From: Bacteroidia bacterium
Lineage (GTDB): Bacteria > Bacteroidota > Bacteroidia > NS11-12g > UBA955
Length of the DNA: 64,000 bases
Direction of reading: 5' to 3'
NCBI GenBank assembly: GCA_023653095.1
Contig: JAMNXP010000001.1
Location: 1-64,000 of the forward strand
Positions 42,692 through 50,181 of this stretch are shown here, piece by piece. A program made the position numbers and the translations under genes. The stretch's first letter is position 1; every line of letters begins with the position of its first letter. A model generated the notes under the pieces. It saw only the letters and a list, made by a program, of their open reading frames with translations. It was not told the DNA's origin and searched no databases.

Positions 42692-43231
42692 ATGCGAAAA
42701 CTATTACTTTTAAGCGTAATTGCTCTAATTTTCTCCTGCAAGTCAACTTATATAGACAGGGGAAACAGCTCCTGGCATGTTCAAACGAACACCCAAGATC
42801 AGAAGAAAACAAAATCAGAAAAACATCTTAAAGTGATTTCTGAATCTACACAACAAATCATTAATGAAGAAAAATCTCCGTTAATTATTAATGAGTCGCC
42901 AGGTTTAAAAGCAGAAATCAAAGAAAGTTTTGCGCCTGTGAAAAACCAATTAAATCAATTGAGAAAGGTCGTTAGAGAGAATAAAAATCCTCTAACCTTG
43001 AAAAAAGAGATGATTAAAACGGTCAGGTCCAAAGAATTCCGAAAGGTAAGCTCGAAAAACATGGGCCAAAAAATAGGGCTTTATATTATTTGGGGATCGT
43101 TATTGTTGACGGTCTTGGGATTTGTGTTTCTTTGGGAATCAATTGTCTTTATGCTTGCAGCTGTTATTGGAATTTTACTTCTCATAGTTGGTTTGTTGAT
43201 TTTATTGGGCGCGACTCTTGCGAAAAAATAA
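42692..43231 (+). CDS. Lipoprotein with two C-terminal membrane helices, array member 3
   Basis: 179 residues from ATG 42692 (MRKLLLLSVIALIFSCKS; lipobox IFSC). The following YIDRGNSSWHVQTNTQDQKK is almost the same as in member 5. The middle part is Lys/Glu-rich (EKHLKVISESTQQIINEE). Two helices at the end (GLYIIWGSLLLTVLGFVF; IVFMLAAVIGILLLIVGLLI). Starts 43 bp after member 2. Unknown function. Confidence 0.6.
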   Translation: MRKLLLLSVIALIFSCKSTYIDRGNSSWHVQTNTQDQKKTKSEKHLKVISESTQQIINEEKSPLIINESPGLKAEIKESFAPVKNQLNQLRKVVRENKNPLTLKKEMIKTVRSKEFRKVSSKNMGQKIGLYIIWGSLLLTVLGFVFLWESIVFMLAAVIGILLLIVGLLILLGATLAKK

Positions 43232-43237
43232 CTCTTA

Positions 43238-43780
43238 ATGAGGAATACTCTATTACCATTGGTTTGTTTGTGCTTTCTGATTATTTCATGCGGAATCAGA
43301 AACTCAAAGGTGGTTTTAGATCCATATTACAGAAATACATCACTATTGGTAGCCGAGAATCATGAAGTTGCCACACATCAATATCCATCAAATTCACTAG
43401 AATGCAATTTGAATTTTATGGAGAATGAATTTCCTCAAGAAGAAAAGATAAATCAGTTAACTTTCAACTCTGAGAGATTCAACCCTATAAGATTACCAAA
43501 AACATCAAAAAATCATCTTATAAATCCTCAAAAATCATATAAAATTAATTCTCATCAAGCATCAATACAGAAGGAATTTATTGACTACGAGGGCAATAAT
43601 TACGCGATGGAGTATGGGTTTAAGATGTTTGTTTATGGACTTTTATCAGCCTTATTAATTATTGGAATAGGATATGTATTCTCGTTAATCGGATTTATTG
43701 GGTTCATATTATTTATTTTATCCTTGTTGGTATCAATTATTGGACTTTTAATGTGGTTTTTTGGTTGGCTTTTTTCCTAA
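43238..43780 (+). CDS. Lipoprotein with two C-terminal membrane helices, array member 4
   Basis: 180 residues (MRNTLLPLVCLCFLIISCGI; lipobox IISC). Shares DPYYRNTS with member 2, and shares with members 5 and 6 the motif G-x-N-x-AMEYGFK-x-F-x-YGL directly before the first helix (NNYAMEYGFKMFVYGL). Two final helices, ending MWFFGWLFS. Six bases after member 3. Unknown function. Confidence 0.6.
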   Translation: MRNTLLPLVCLCFLIISCGIRNSKVVLDPYYRNTSLLVAENHEVATHQYPSNSLECNLNFMENEFPQEEKINQLTFNSERFNPIRLPKTSKNHLINPQKSYKINSHQASIQKEFIDYEGNNYAMEYGFKMFVYGLLSALLIIGIGYVFSLIGFIGFILFILSLLVSIIGLLMWFFGWLFS

Positions 43781-43801
43781 ATGATAACTGATTCACATTC
43801 T

Positions 43802-44404
43802 ATGAAACAACATATTCAATTACTCATTTTACTTGTTGGGTTTGCATCGTGCCAAACCACATACACGGAAAGGGGAAACAGTTCTTGGTATGTTCAAACA
43901 AACACCCAAGATCAAAAGAATATAAAATCAGAAAAGCAACTCATCGAGATTTCTGAATCTACACTACAAATCACCAATGAAGAGGAGCCTCAATTAGTAA
44001 ATAACGAGTCGCCAAGCTTAAAAACAGATTTCAAAAAAGACTATGCACCAGTTAAAAATGAAGTAATTAACCTATTTAAGGCCTTAGAAAAAACTAATAA
44101 CCATCTCTCATTGCCTCAAAAAATCAGTGTTGTCAAGTCATTCGAAAAACAATTTCAACAACAATTCATTCACTATTCTGGATACAATAACGCCATGGAA
44201 TATGGATTTAAAGCATTTATCTATGGTTTAATGTTATTCATTAGTGTTATTGTTTTGTTTTATTTAATCACTGGAGGGGGTACAACAAATATTGTGATTG
44301 GATTGCTCACCGGTCTGTTAGGTGCAATATCCATTGTTGCCTCTATTGGTGGACTCTTATTGTGGTTTGGAGGTTGGATTGCTTATTTGTTGGGATATTT
44401 TTAA
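43802..44404 (+). CDS. Lipoprotein with two C-terminal membrane helices, array member 5
   Basis: 200 residues from ATG 43802 (MKQHIQLLILLVGFASC; lipobox FASC); an ATG at 43781 directly after the previous stop is possible. YTERGNSSWYVQTNTQDQKN closely matches member 3, and GYNNAMEYGFKAFIYGL matches member 4, so member 5 joins features of both subtypes. Two final helices, ending LWFGGWIAYLLGYF. Unknown function. Confidence 0.6.
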   Translation: MKQHIQLLILLVGFASCQTTYTERGNSSWYVQTNTQDQKNIKSEKQLIEISESTLQITNEEEPQLVNNESPSLKTDFKKDYAPVKNEVINLFKALEKTNNHLSLPQKISVVKSFEKQFQQQFIHYSGYNNAMEYGFKAFIYGLMLFISVIVLFYLITGGGTTNIVIGLLTGLLGAISIVASIGGLLLWFGGWIAYLLGYF

Positions 44405-44413
44405 TGTGTTTTT

Positions 44414-44998
44414 ATGAATTTATTTATCAAATTTTTGACAGTCATATTATTTTTTAGTTCATGTCGTGCTAAATATATTGAACGGGGGGAAGCTATAAAT
44501 ACAAGTTTTTATCTATCGTCGCAGACAACGAATAAGCAGTCAACGAATAAAAAGAAGTCTTTAGAAATAGATGAATTTTGCCATCAATTAGAAATTCCAA
44601 AAGTTTCAAAAAAGATAGAAAATCAAAAAATTGAAATTATTACACCAAGTATTAATCTAAATTTTGATTTAATTGAGGAGGTCTACACCGCAGAAAAATC
44701 AATTAATAAACACGCATTATATAAACCCAAAAGTAATCGAGAAGCACATTTGAAAATTCCTCTTGAAAACTATAAAGGTAAAAATAAAGCCATGAAATAC
44801 GGACTTCAGTTGCTGGTTTATGGTGCCTTTGTTTTTGGACTAATTTTGATTCCTGACGCTTTGATGCTGTGGGAATATTTGCCCGACATTATTCTGATCC
44901 TAATGTTGTTGTTTGTAGCAATACCTGCAATCTTAGCAATCATCATTGGATTTCTTTTGTTTTTCTTCGGATGGATTGCTTCACTTTTTCAAAAATAG
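44414..44998 (+). CDS. Lipoprotein with two C-terminal membrane helices, array member 6
   Basis: 194 residues (MNLFIKFLTVILFFSSCRA; lipobox FSSC). KYIERGEAINTSFYLSSQTT resembles the YxERG motif of members 3 and 5; NYKGKNKAMKYGLQLLVYGA is the pre-helix motif of members 4 and 5. Two final helices, ending FFGWIASLFQK. Heptanucleotide array E follows within ~20 bp. Unknown function. Confidence 0.6.
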   Translation: MNLFIKFLTVILFFSSCRAKYIERGEAINTSFYLSSQTTNKQSTNKKKSLEIDEFCHQLEIPKVSKKIENQKIEIITPSINLNFDLIEEVYTAEKSINKHALYKPKSNREAHLKIPLENYKGKNKAMKYGLQLLVYGAFVFGLILIPDALMLWEYLPDIILILMLLFVAIPAILAIIIGFLLFFFGWIASLFQK

Positions 44999-45017
44999 AT
45001 TCAAGCCTGCTTCATAT

Positions 45018-45090
45018 CGCTAATAGCCGAGAGCTGAGGGCTGATCGCTGAAAGCCGACCACCGATCACCGCTCACCGATCACCGAAAAC
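45018..45090. repeat. Heptanucleotide repeat array E
   Basis: Units AGCCGAG, AGCTGAG, GGCTGAT, CGCTGAA, AGCCGAC, CACCGAT and CACCGCT with a 7-bp period. It runs into mutS from its 3' side: the last five codons (VFGDR) and the TGA stop of mutS (45073-45075) are made of repeat units. Orientation is opposite to array D. Confidence 0.9.
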
Positions 45091-47676
45091 CTTCTGTATC
45101 TCCTGCAACTTAATCAACGCCTCAATAGGAGTTAACGTGTTGATGTCAATCTTGTTAATCTGGTCTTTCAATTGTTGAACGCGAGGGTCTTCTGTGGCGA
45201 ACATATTCATCTGATATACCGGCTTGACAGTAGTTTTTTTCAAGGTATCTCTCGACTGGTTTTTGAGTCGGCTTTGTTCAAGTTGCTGAAGGATTTCTGA
45301 ACTTCGTATCAATACCTGATTGGGAATGCCTGCCAATTGGGCTACATGAATACCAAAACTGTGCTCGCTTCCACCTGGTTTCAAAATTCTCAAAAAGACA
45401 ATTTGGGAGCCTTGCTCTTTGACTGCGACATGGTAGTTTTTTACTCCATCGAGCTTGTCTTCTAGCTCGTTCAATTCATGGTAGTGCGTGGCAAATAGGG
45501 TTTTGGGTTTTCCGGGATGGCTGTGTAAGTACTCTGCGATGCTCCAAGCAAGACTGACGCCATCATAAGTGCTGGTGCCCCTTCCAATTTCGTCTAGGAG
45601 AACCAAACTGCGGTCATTCAGATTGTTCAAAATGCTTGCAGTTTCGGTCATCTCCACCATAAAGGTTGATTCACCAGCGGAGATGTTGTCTGATGCGCCT
45701 ACGCGCGTATAAATCTTGTCTACGAGGCCAATGGTTGCACTTGTGCATGGCACAAAACAACCCATTTGAGCGAGAATCACCGCCAACGCAGTTTGACGAA
45801 GAATGGCGCTTTTTCCGCTCATGTTGGGGCCTGTAAGTATGATCATCCTTTGAGAATGATTGTCTAAGAAAATATCGTTGGGAATGTAACTTTGGTCAGG
45901 AGGGAGTTGCGATTCAATAACGGGGTGTCTGCACCCTTTAAGGTCTAAGTCAAAGCCTTCGGTCATTTTCGGGCGACAGTAGGATCTGTCTTCGGCCAGC
46001 TGCGCGAAACCAGCTAAAACATCCCAAGTGGCCACCATCAAGGCGTCAGATTGGATGGGTAAAATGCGTTGAGAAAGATCGTCTAAAAGAGATTCCCAAA
46101 GAGCTGCCTCTAAAATAGATATGCGGTCTTCGGCCGATAGTATTTTTTCCTCGTATTGTTTAAGTTCTGGGGTAATATAACGCTCTGCGTTGGTCAAGGT
46201 TTGCTTACGAATCCAAGTTTCAGGAACCTTGTCTTTATGTGAGTGCGTCACCTCCAAATAATAGCCAAAAACGTTATTGTAGCCAATTTTTAACGAATGA
46301 ATGCCCGTGATTTCTATTTCACGGTGCTGAATTTCAATCAACTTGTCTTTTCCATTGATGGATAAATCTCTCAGTTCTGAAAGTTCATCGTTGATGTGCG
46401 ATTGAAATATGCCTCCTCTGCTAGAGTTGATCGGGGCGTCTTCGCTGATTTGATGATCAATGAGTTGAATCAAATCTTCGAATGGACTTAATTTCTGGGC
46501 ATCTTTTATCCATTGTTCTAGAGGAGATTGCTCTAACAGAGTTTTTAGTTTTTTCAGGGACTTTAAACTGCGGCTCAAGTGAAGTAGTTCTTTCGGATTG
46601 ACCCTCTTCAGGGCTATTTTAGCCGTCAATCGCTGTAAATCACCAATTTCATGCAAAAAGATTCGCATTTCTTGTAAAAAACTGCCGTTCTGGGTCAATT
46701 CGGATACCCGATTCAATCGCGCTTCGATGTCCGCGAGATTCTTGAGCGGCAGCAACATCCATTGCTGTAAAAGTCGGCCACCCATGGGCGTAACGGTAGT
46801 GTCAATGACATCCAAGAGCGAACGTCCCTCGGGATAAACCGAACGAACCAACTCCAAATTTCGGATGGTGAAGCCGTCAAGCCAAACATAAGCCGATTCA
46901 TCGATTCGCTGTATGCCCGAAATATGTCCGGTATGGGTGTGATGGGTCTGATCCAGGTATTGCAAAGCAGCGCCGGCAGAGAGAATGGCTGCAGGCAAGT
47001 CTGCGATTCCAAAGCCTTTGAGGTTTTGCGTTTTGAATTGTCTCTGAAGTTTTTCTTCGGCATATTCTGCCTGATATACCCAATCTTCTAGGGTCTGATA
47101 CGATTTTGGAGTACCAAATGCTTGAAATACTTTTTGGGACTGCTTCTTGGGGAAGATGAATTCTGCTGGTTTGAAACCCGAAATCATTTTCTTGATGAAA
47201 AACTCATCGCCCTGCGCGCATTGAAAGTCCCCCGTAGAAATATCAAGCAAGCTCAGTCCCCATTTGCTGTCAAGTTCAACCAAAGAGGCCAAGTAGTTGC
47301 TCTGTTTGGATTCGAGAATCTTGTCGTTGTAGCTTACACCCGGCGTGACGAGTTCAGTTACGCCTCGTTTGACAATGGTCTTGGTTAATTTAGGGTCTTC
47401 GAGTTGGTCGCAGACAGCAACGCGGTATCCTGCGCGAACCAGTTTCGGTAAATAGGTGTCGAGAGAGTGGTGAGGGAAACCTGCCAAATCCATTTCGGAA
47501 GCGGCACCGTTAGAGCGTTTGGTCAATACAATGCCTAAAACCTTGCTGGCCGTCACGGCGTCTTGGTCGAAGGTCTCATAAAAATCACCCACACGAAACA
47601 GCAACAAGGCCCCAGGATACTGAGCCTTGATCTGGTTGTATTGTTTCATCAACGGAGTTTCCTTCTTTTCAGACAT
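45073..47676 (-). CDS. mutS: DNA mismatch repair protein MutS
   Basis: 867 residues from ATG 47676 (MSEKKETPLMKQYNQIKAQY). Mismatch-binding Phe-x-Glu: VGDFYETF. ATPase domain: Walker A GPNMSGKSAILRQTA, signature SAGESTFMVEM, Walker B LVLLDEIGRGTSTYDG, and ATHYHEL. All MutS I domains are in place. The C-terminus ends VFGDR, encoded by heptanucleotide array E; homologues would normally have their own tail, so the repeat has altered the extreme end without harming the core. An earlier in-frame start at 47697 lies in the promoter region. Confidence 0.97.
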   Translation of the reverse strand: MSEKKETPLMKQYNQIKAQYPGALLLFRVGDFYETFDQDAVTASKVLGIVLTKRSNGAASEMDLAGFPHHSLDTYLPKLVRAGYRVAVCDQLEDPKLTKTIVKRGVTELVTPGVSYNDKILESKQSNYLASLVELDSKWGLSLLDISTGDFQCAQGDEFFIKKMISGFKPAEFIFPKKQSQKVFQAFGTPKSYQTLEDWVYQAEYAEEKLQRQFKTQNLKGFGIADLPAAILSAGAALQYLDQTHHTHTGHISGIQRIDESAYVWLDGFTIRNLELVRSVYPEGRSLLDVIDTTVTPMGGRLLQQWMLLPLKNLADIEARLNRVSELTQNGSFLQEMRIFLHEIGDLQRLTAKIALKRVNPKELLHLSRSLKSLKKLKTLLEQSPLEQWIKDAQKLSPFEDLIQLIDHQISEDAPINSSRGGIFQSHINDELSELRDLSINGKDKLIEIQHREIEITGIHSLKIGYNNVFGYYLEVTHSHKDKVPETWIRKQTLTNAERYITPELKQYEEKILSAEDRISILEAALWESLLDDLSQRILPIQSDALMVATWDVLAGFAQLAEDRSYCRPKMTEGFDLDLKGCRHPVIESQLPPDQSYIPNDIFLDNHSQRMIILTGPNMSGKSAILRQTALAVILAQMGCFVPCTSATIGLVDKIYTRVGASDNISAGESTFMVEMTETASILNNLNDRSLVLLDEIGRGTSTYDGVSLAWSIAEYLHSHPGKPKTLFATHYHELNELEDKLDGVKNYHVAVKEQGSQIVFLRILKPGGSEHSFGIHVAQLAGIPNQVLIRSSEILQQLEQSRLKNQSRDTLKKTTVKPVYQMNMFATEDPRVQQLKDQINKIDINTLTPIEALIKLQEIQKVFGDR

Positions 47677-47680
47677 CCTC

Positions 47681-47688
47681 CAAAGATA
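47681..47688 (-). promoter_or_regulatory. -7 box 4 nt before the mutS ATG
   Basis: TATCTTTG on the minus strand (47688-47681) followed by GAGG and the ATG (47676). The GAGG could act as a ribosome-binding site only if transcription began upstream of it; if the box is used the mRNA is leaderless. Confidence 0.4.
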
Positions 47689-47728
47689 CCAAATCAAAAA
47701 GGGGAGTAATTAACATCTTTTTCTCAAC

Positions 47729-47736
47729 TATCTTTG
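47729..47736 (+). promoter_or_regulatory. -7 box 5 nt before the 47742 gene ATG
   Basis: TATCTTTG, exact TAnnTTTG match, 5 nt before ATG 47742. No good TTTG at -33. Confidence 0.4.
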
Positions 47737-47741
47737 TAGAG

Positions 47742-48830
47742 ATGCGGAAACTTAAAACATCCGAACTTCAAAGAATCAGTCCCGAAGAATACCAACAACA
47801 AAGGCACCGTGAGGTTGTGGTGGTGTTGGATTCAGTGAGAAGTATGAACAACGTGGGTTCTATTTTTCGCAGTTCCGATGCCTTTTTGATAGATAAAATT
47901 TTTTTGTGTGGGATAACAGGAAAACCTCCCCATCGCGAAATATCGAAAACCGCAATTGGAGCTGAAAAATCAGTTCCTTGGGAGTATTTTTCAAACACCA
48001 TTGAAGCAATTAATTTCTTGAAATCTCAGGGTTACACGCTCATAGCTGTTGAACAAGCTGAAAATTCTCTGGATCTTTCAACGGCTCAACTCCCCACTCA
48101 AAAAGTAGCCTTCATCTTTGGAAACGAGGTAGATGGAGTAGCACAAGACGTCATAAATGCTTGCGATCATTGCCTCGAGATTCCTCAATTGGGCACCAAG
48201 CACTCTTTCAATGTGGCCGTTACCTGCGGTATGGTACTCTGGGAACATTTCAGACAATCAAAAATCATACTCATTCTTCTGTTTCTACTCCAATCTTGTA
48301 ATCAGCCGAAAGCGGTCAGCGGACAGCAGACAGCCGACAGCGGTCAGCCATCAGCTGACAACCGATCACCGGTCACCGAAAACCGAAAACTGACAACCGA
48401 TCACCGAAAACCGACCGCCGTCATATACACCACCTTCTCAAACGATTGCCCCATGTGCAATAAATACCTGCCAACACTTAGGGAAATTGCCAAGAAACTG
48501 CCCGATAGCATTGATTTTAAACTGGTGAAAGTGAATACAGATGAGGTGTGGGATTTTGATTGGAATGGAAATCTTGACCAACAAACAATACTAGATTCGG
48601 AGGGCAAATGGTGTGAAAAACTAGACTTGAATGTCTATCCTGAAACCATAATCTTGCGCAGTGACCAACAAAAAATCTATCAAGGGAGCATTGACGATAG
48701 GGCAGTTGCTATTGGTCAAATGCGCAGAACCGCGCTCAAACACTATTTGATAGACGCCATCGAATCAGTGAAAAAAGGTGAAAGTCCCCAAGTAAAACAA
48801 ACCACAGCCGTGGGCTGCTACATCGAATGA
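47742..48830 (+). CDS. Fusion: TrmH/SpoU-type RNA 2'-O-methyltransferase plus thioredoxin-like lipoprotein
   Basis: 362 codons in one frame. Residues 1-172 are a SPOUT RNA methyltransferase: VVVVLDSVRSMNNVGSIFRS (motif 1), AFIFGNEVDGV (motif 2), LEIPQLGTKHSFNVAVTCG (motif 3), a full-length small TrmH-like enzyme. Residues 174-186 (KIILILLFLLQSC) look like a lipoprotein signal with lipobox LQSC. Residues ~190-226 are a 7-residue-periodic linker encoded by heptanucleotide array F. Residues 227-362 are thioredoxin-like with CPMC at 236-239 and a GC-x-I tail. The two halves belong in different compartments. An ATG at 48231 (MVLWEHF...) could start the lipoprotein on its own, so either the methyltransferase stop was lost or two products are made. 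Confidence 0.75.
   Translation: MRKLKTSELQRISPEEYQQQRHREVVVVLDSVRSMNNVGSIFRSSDAFLIDKIFLCGITGKPPHREISKTAIGAEKSVPWEYFSNTIEAINFLKSQGYTLIAVEQAENSLDLSTAQLPTQKVAFIFGNEVDGVAQDVINACDHCLEIPQLGTKHSFNVAVTCGMVLWEHFRQSKIILILLFLLQSCNQPKAVSGQQTADSGQPSADNRSPVTENRKLTTDHRKPTAVIYTTFSNDCPMCNKYLPTLREIAKKLPDSIDFKLVKVNTDEVWDFDWNGNLDQQTILDSEGKWCEKLDLNVYPETIILRSDQQKIYQGSIDDRAVAIGQMRRTALKHYLIDAIESVKKGESPQVKQTTAVGCYIE
48300..48422. repeat. Heptanucleotide repeat array F, at the fusion junction
   Basis: Units CAGCCGA, AAGCGGT, CAGCGGA, CAGCAGA, then AACCGAT, CACCGGT, CACCGAA, AACCGAA and AACTGAC, with 7-bp period. It encodes the linker AVSGQQT, ADSGQPS, ADNRSPV, TENRKLT, TDHRKPT in frame, directly after the lipobox Cys. 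Confidence 0.93.
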
Positions 48831-50176
48831 GAAGTTTAATTTTGGTTGCAGTTATAGGTATTTCCTGCGTTGGAAAACAAAATGGGGTCCCAAACCCCGT
48901 TTTTGATAAAGATATTGAACCCATCATTGTTCAACACTGTACGCCTTGTCACAGAGAAAATGGAGGAGCGCCGTTCGTTCTTACAAGTTTCGAAGCGGTT
49001 AAGAAAAAAGCAAAAACCATCGCCAAAGTAACGGCAAATAGAATCATGCCACCCTGGCCTGCCGATCCCAATTACACACATTTTTTAAAGGAAAACATAC
49101 TCACCTCTGAGCAGATTGCCACTATCCAAAACTGGGTTAAACAGGGCAGTAAACCGGGTAAAAATCCGGGGAAATTGTTATCTAAAGTTACCCCGTTTGT
49201 CAGCAATTTGGGAACCCCAGACATGGTTTTGGATTTGGATACCGTAACCTTGCAACAAGGAGATCAAGATCGATTCTTTTTGGTGAAAACATCGGGCAGG
49301 ATGCCCCAGAAAAAATATGTAAGAGCAGTAGAATTTATACCCGGACAACCACAATTGGTGCATCATTTCAATGGACATCTAATCAACTACGAAAAGGGTT
49401 CAAAGCTTGATTTTACCACGCAGCCGCTCAAAGTTGAAATGAAATACGAAGAGTCAAGGCCTGTAAATAAAGACCTTAATTTGATGGCCAACAACGGAAT
49501 CATTCCCGAGAGGGTGCATTCTGTGGTGAATTATTTACCCGGAGTTTTTGGCACTGAATACCCCGACGGAATAGGCACATTTCAGCTGTCTGAAGAGTTT
49601 TCCATTGTGGGTAATGACGTGCATTACGGTCCCTCGAGAAAAACAGTGGTCGACAAAAGTAAAATCCATTTATTTTTCACGGAAACTCCGCCTTCTCGAG
49701 GACTTGGAGAGCTGATGTTGGGCACAAACGGGGTGAGTAAAATTGTTCCGCCGCTGGTTATTAAGCCTAACACAATAAGTAAGCATGTTACTGAATTTAC
49801 AGTGCCAGCCGATATTTCGGTGTTGACCGTAAATCCGCATTTGCATCTGCTTGGAACTAGTTTTAAAGCCTACGCCATTAAGCCCAATGGAGATACCATT
49901 CGCTTGATATCCATTCCCCGTTGGGACTTTAGATGGCAATATTTTTATACGTTTCCTACCATGGTGAAAATTCCTCGAGGAAGCATTATCAGGGCTGAAG
50001 CCATATTTGACAATACAGATAACAATCCAAACAATCCCAATCGTCCTCCGAAAACAGTGGCAGAGCGATTTGATTACGGGGGATCGAGCATGAGAGCGAG
50101 TGACGAAATGTTTCAATTTATCATCACCTACGTGGCTTGGCAACCAGGCGACGAAAAAATATCCCTCAAAAAATAG
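48827..50176 (+). CDS. Lipoprotein with haem c site and PHM-like copper monooxygenase domain
   Basis: 449 residues. Lipobox GISC (Cys14). Residues ~25-110 form a cytochrome c-like domain with haem motif CTPCH (38-42) and the distal Met region IMPPWPADP. The rest resembles copper type II ascorbate-dependent monooxygenases: HH at 179-180 and His266 (candidate CuH site), H-x-H at 338-340 (NPHLHLLG, candidate CuM site). Such haem/copper proteins are often coded with a redoxin protein ending in GC-x-I, as here (the two genes overlap by ATGA). Oxygen-dependent oxidation on the cell envelope is likely; substrate unknown. Confidence 0.78.
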   Translation: MRSLILVAVIGISCVGKQNGVPNPVFDKDIEPIIVQHCTPCHRENGGAPFVLTSFEAVKKKAKTIAKVTANRIMPPWPADPNYTHFLKENILTSEQIATIQNWVKQGSKPGKNPGKLLSKVTPFVSNLGTPDMVLDLDTVTLQQGDQDRFFLVKTSGRMPQKKYVRAVEFIPGQPQLVHHFNGHLINYEKGSKLDFTTQPLKVEMKYEESRPVNKDLNLMANNGIIPERVHSVVNYLPGVFGTEYPDGIGTFQLSEEFSIVGNDVHYGPSRKTVVDKSKIHLFFTETPPSRGLGELMLGTNGVSKIVPPLVIKPNTISKHVTEFTVPADISVLTVNPHLHLLGTSFKAYAIKPNGDTIRLISIPRWDFRWQYFYTFPTMVKIPRGSIIRAEAIFDNTDNNPNNPNRPPKTVAERFDYGGSSMRASDEMFQFIITYVAWQPGDEKISLKK

Positions 50177-50181
50177 AAGAT

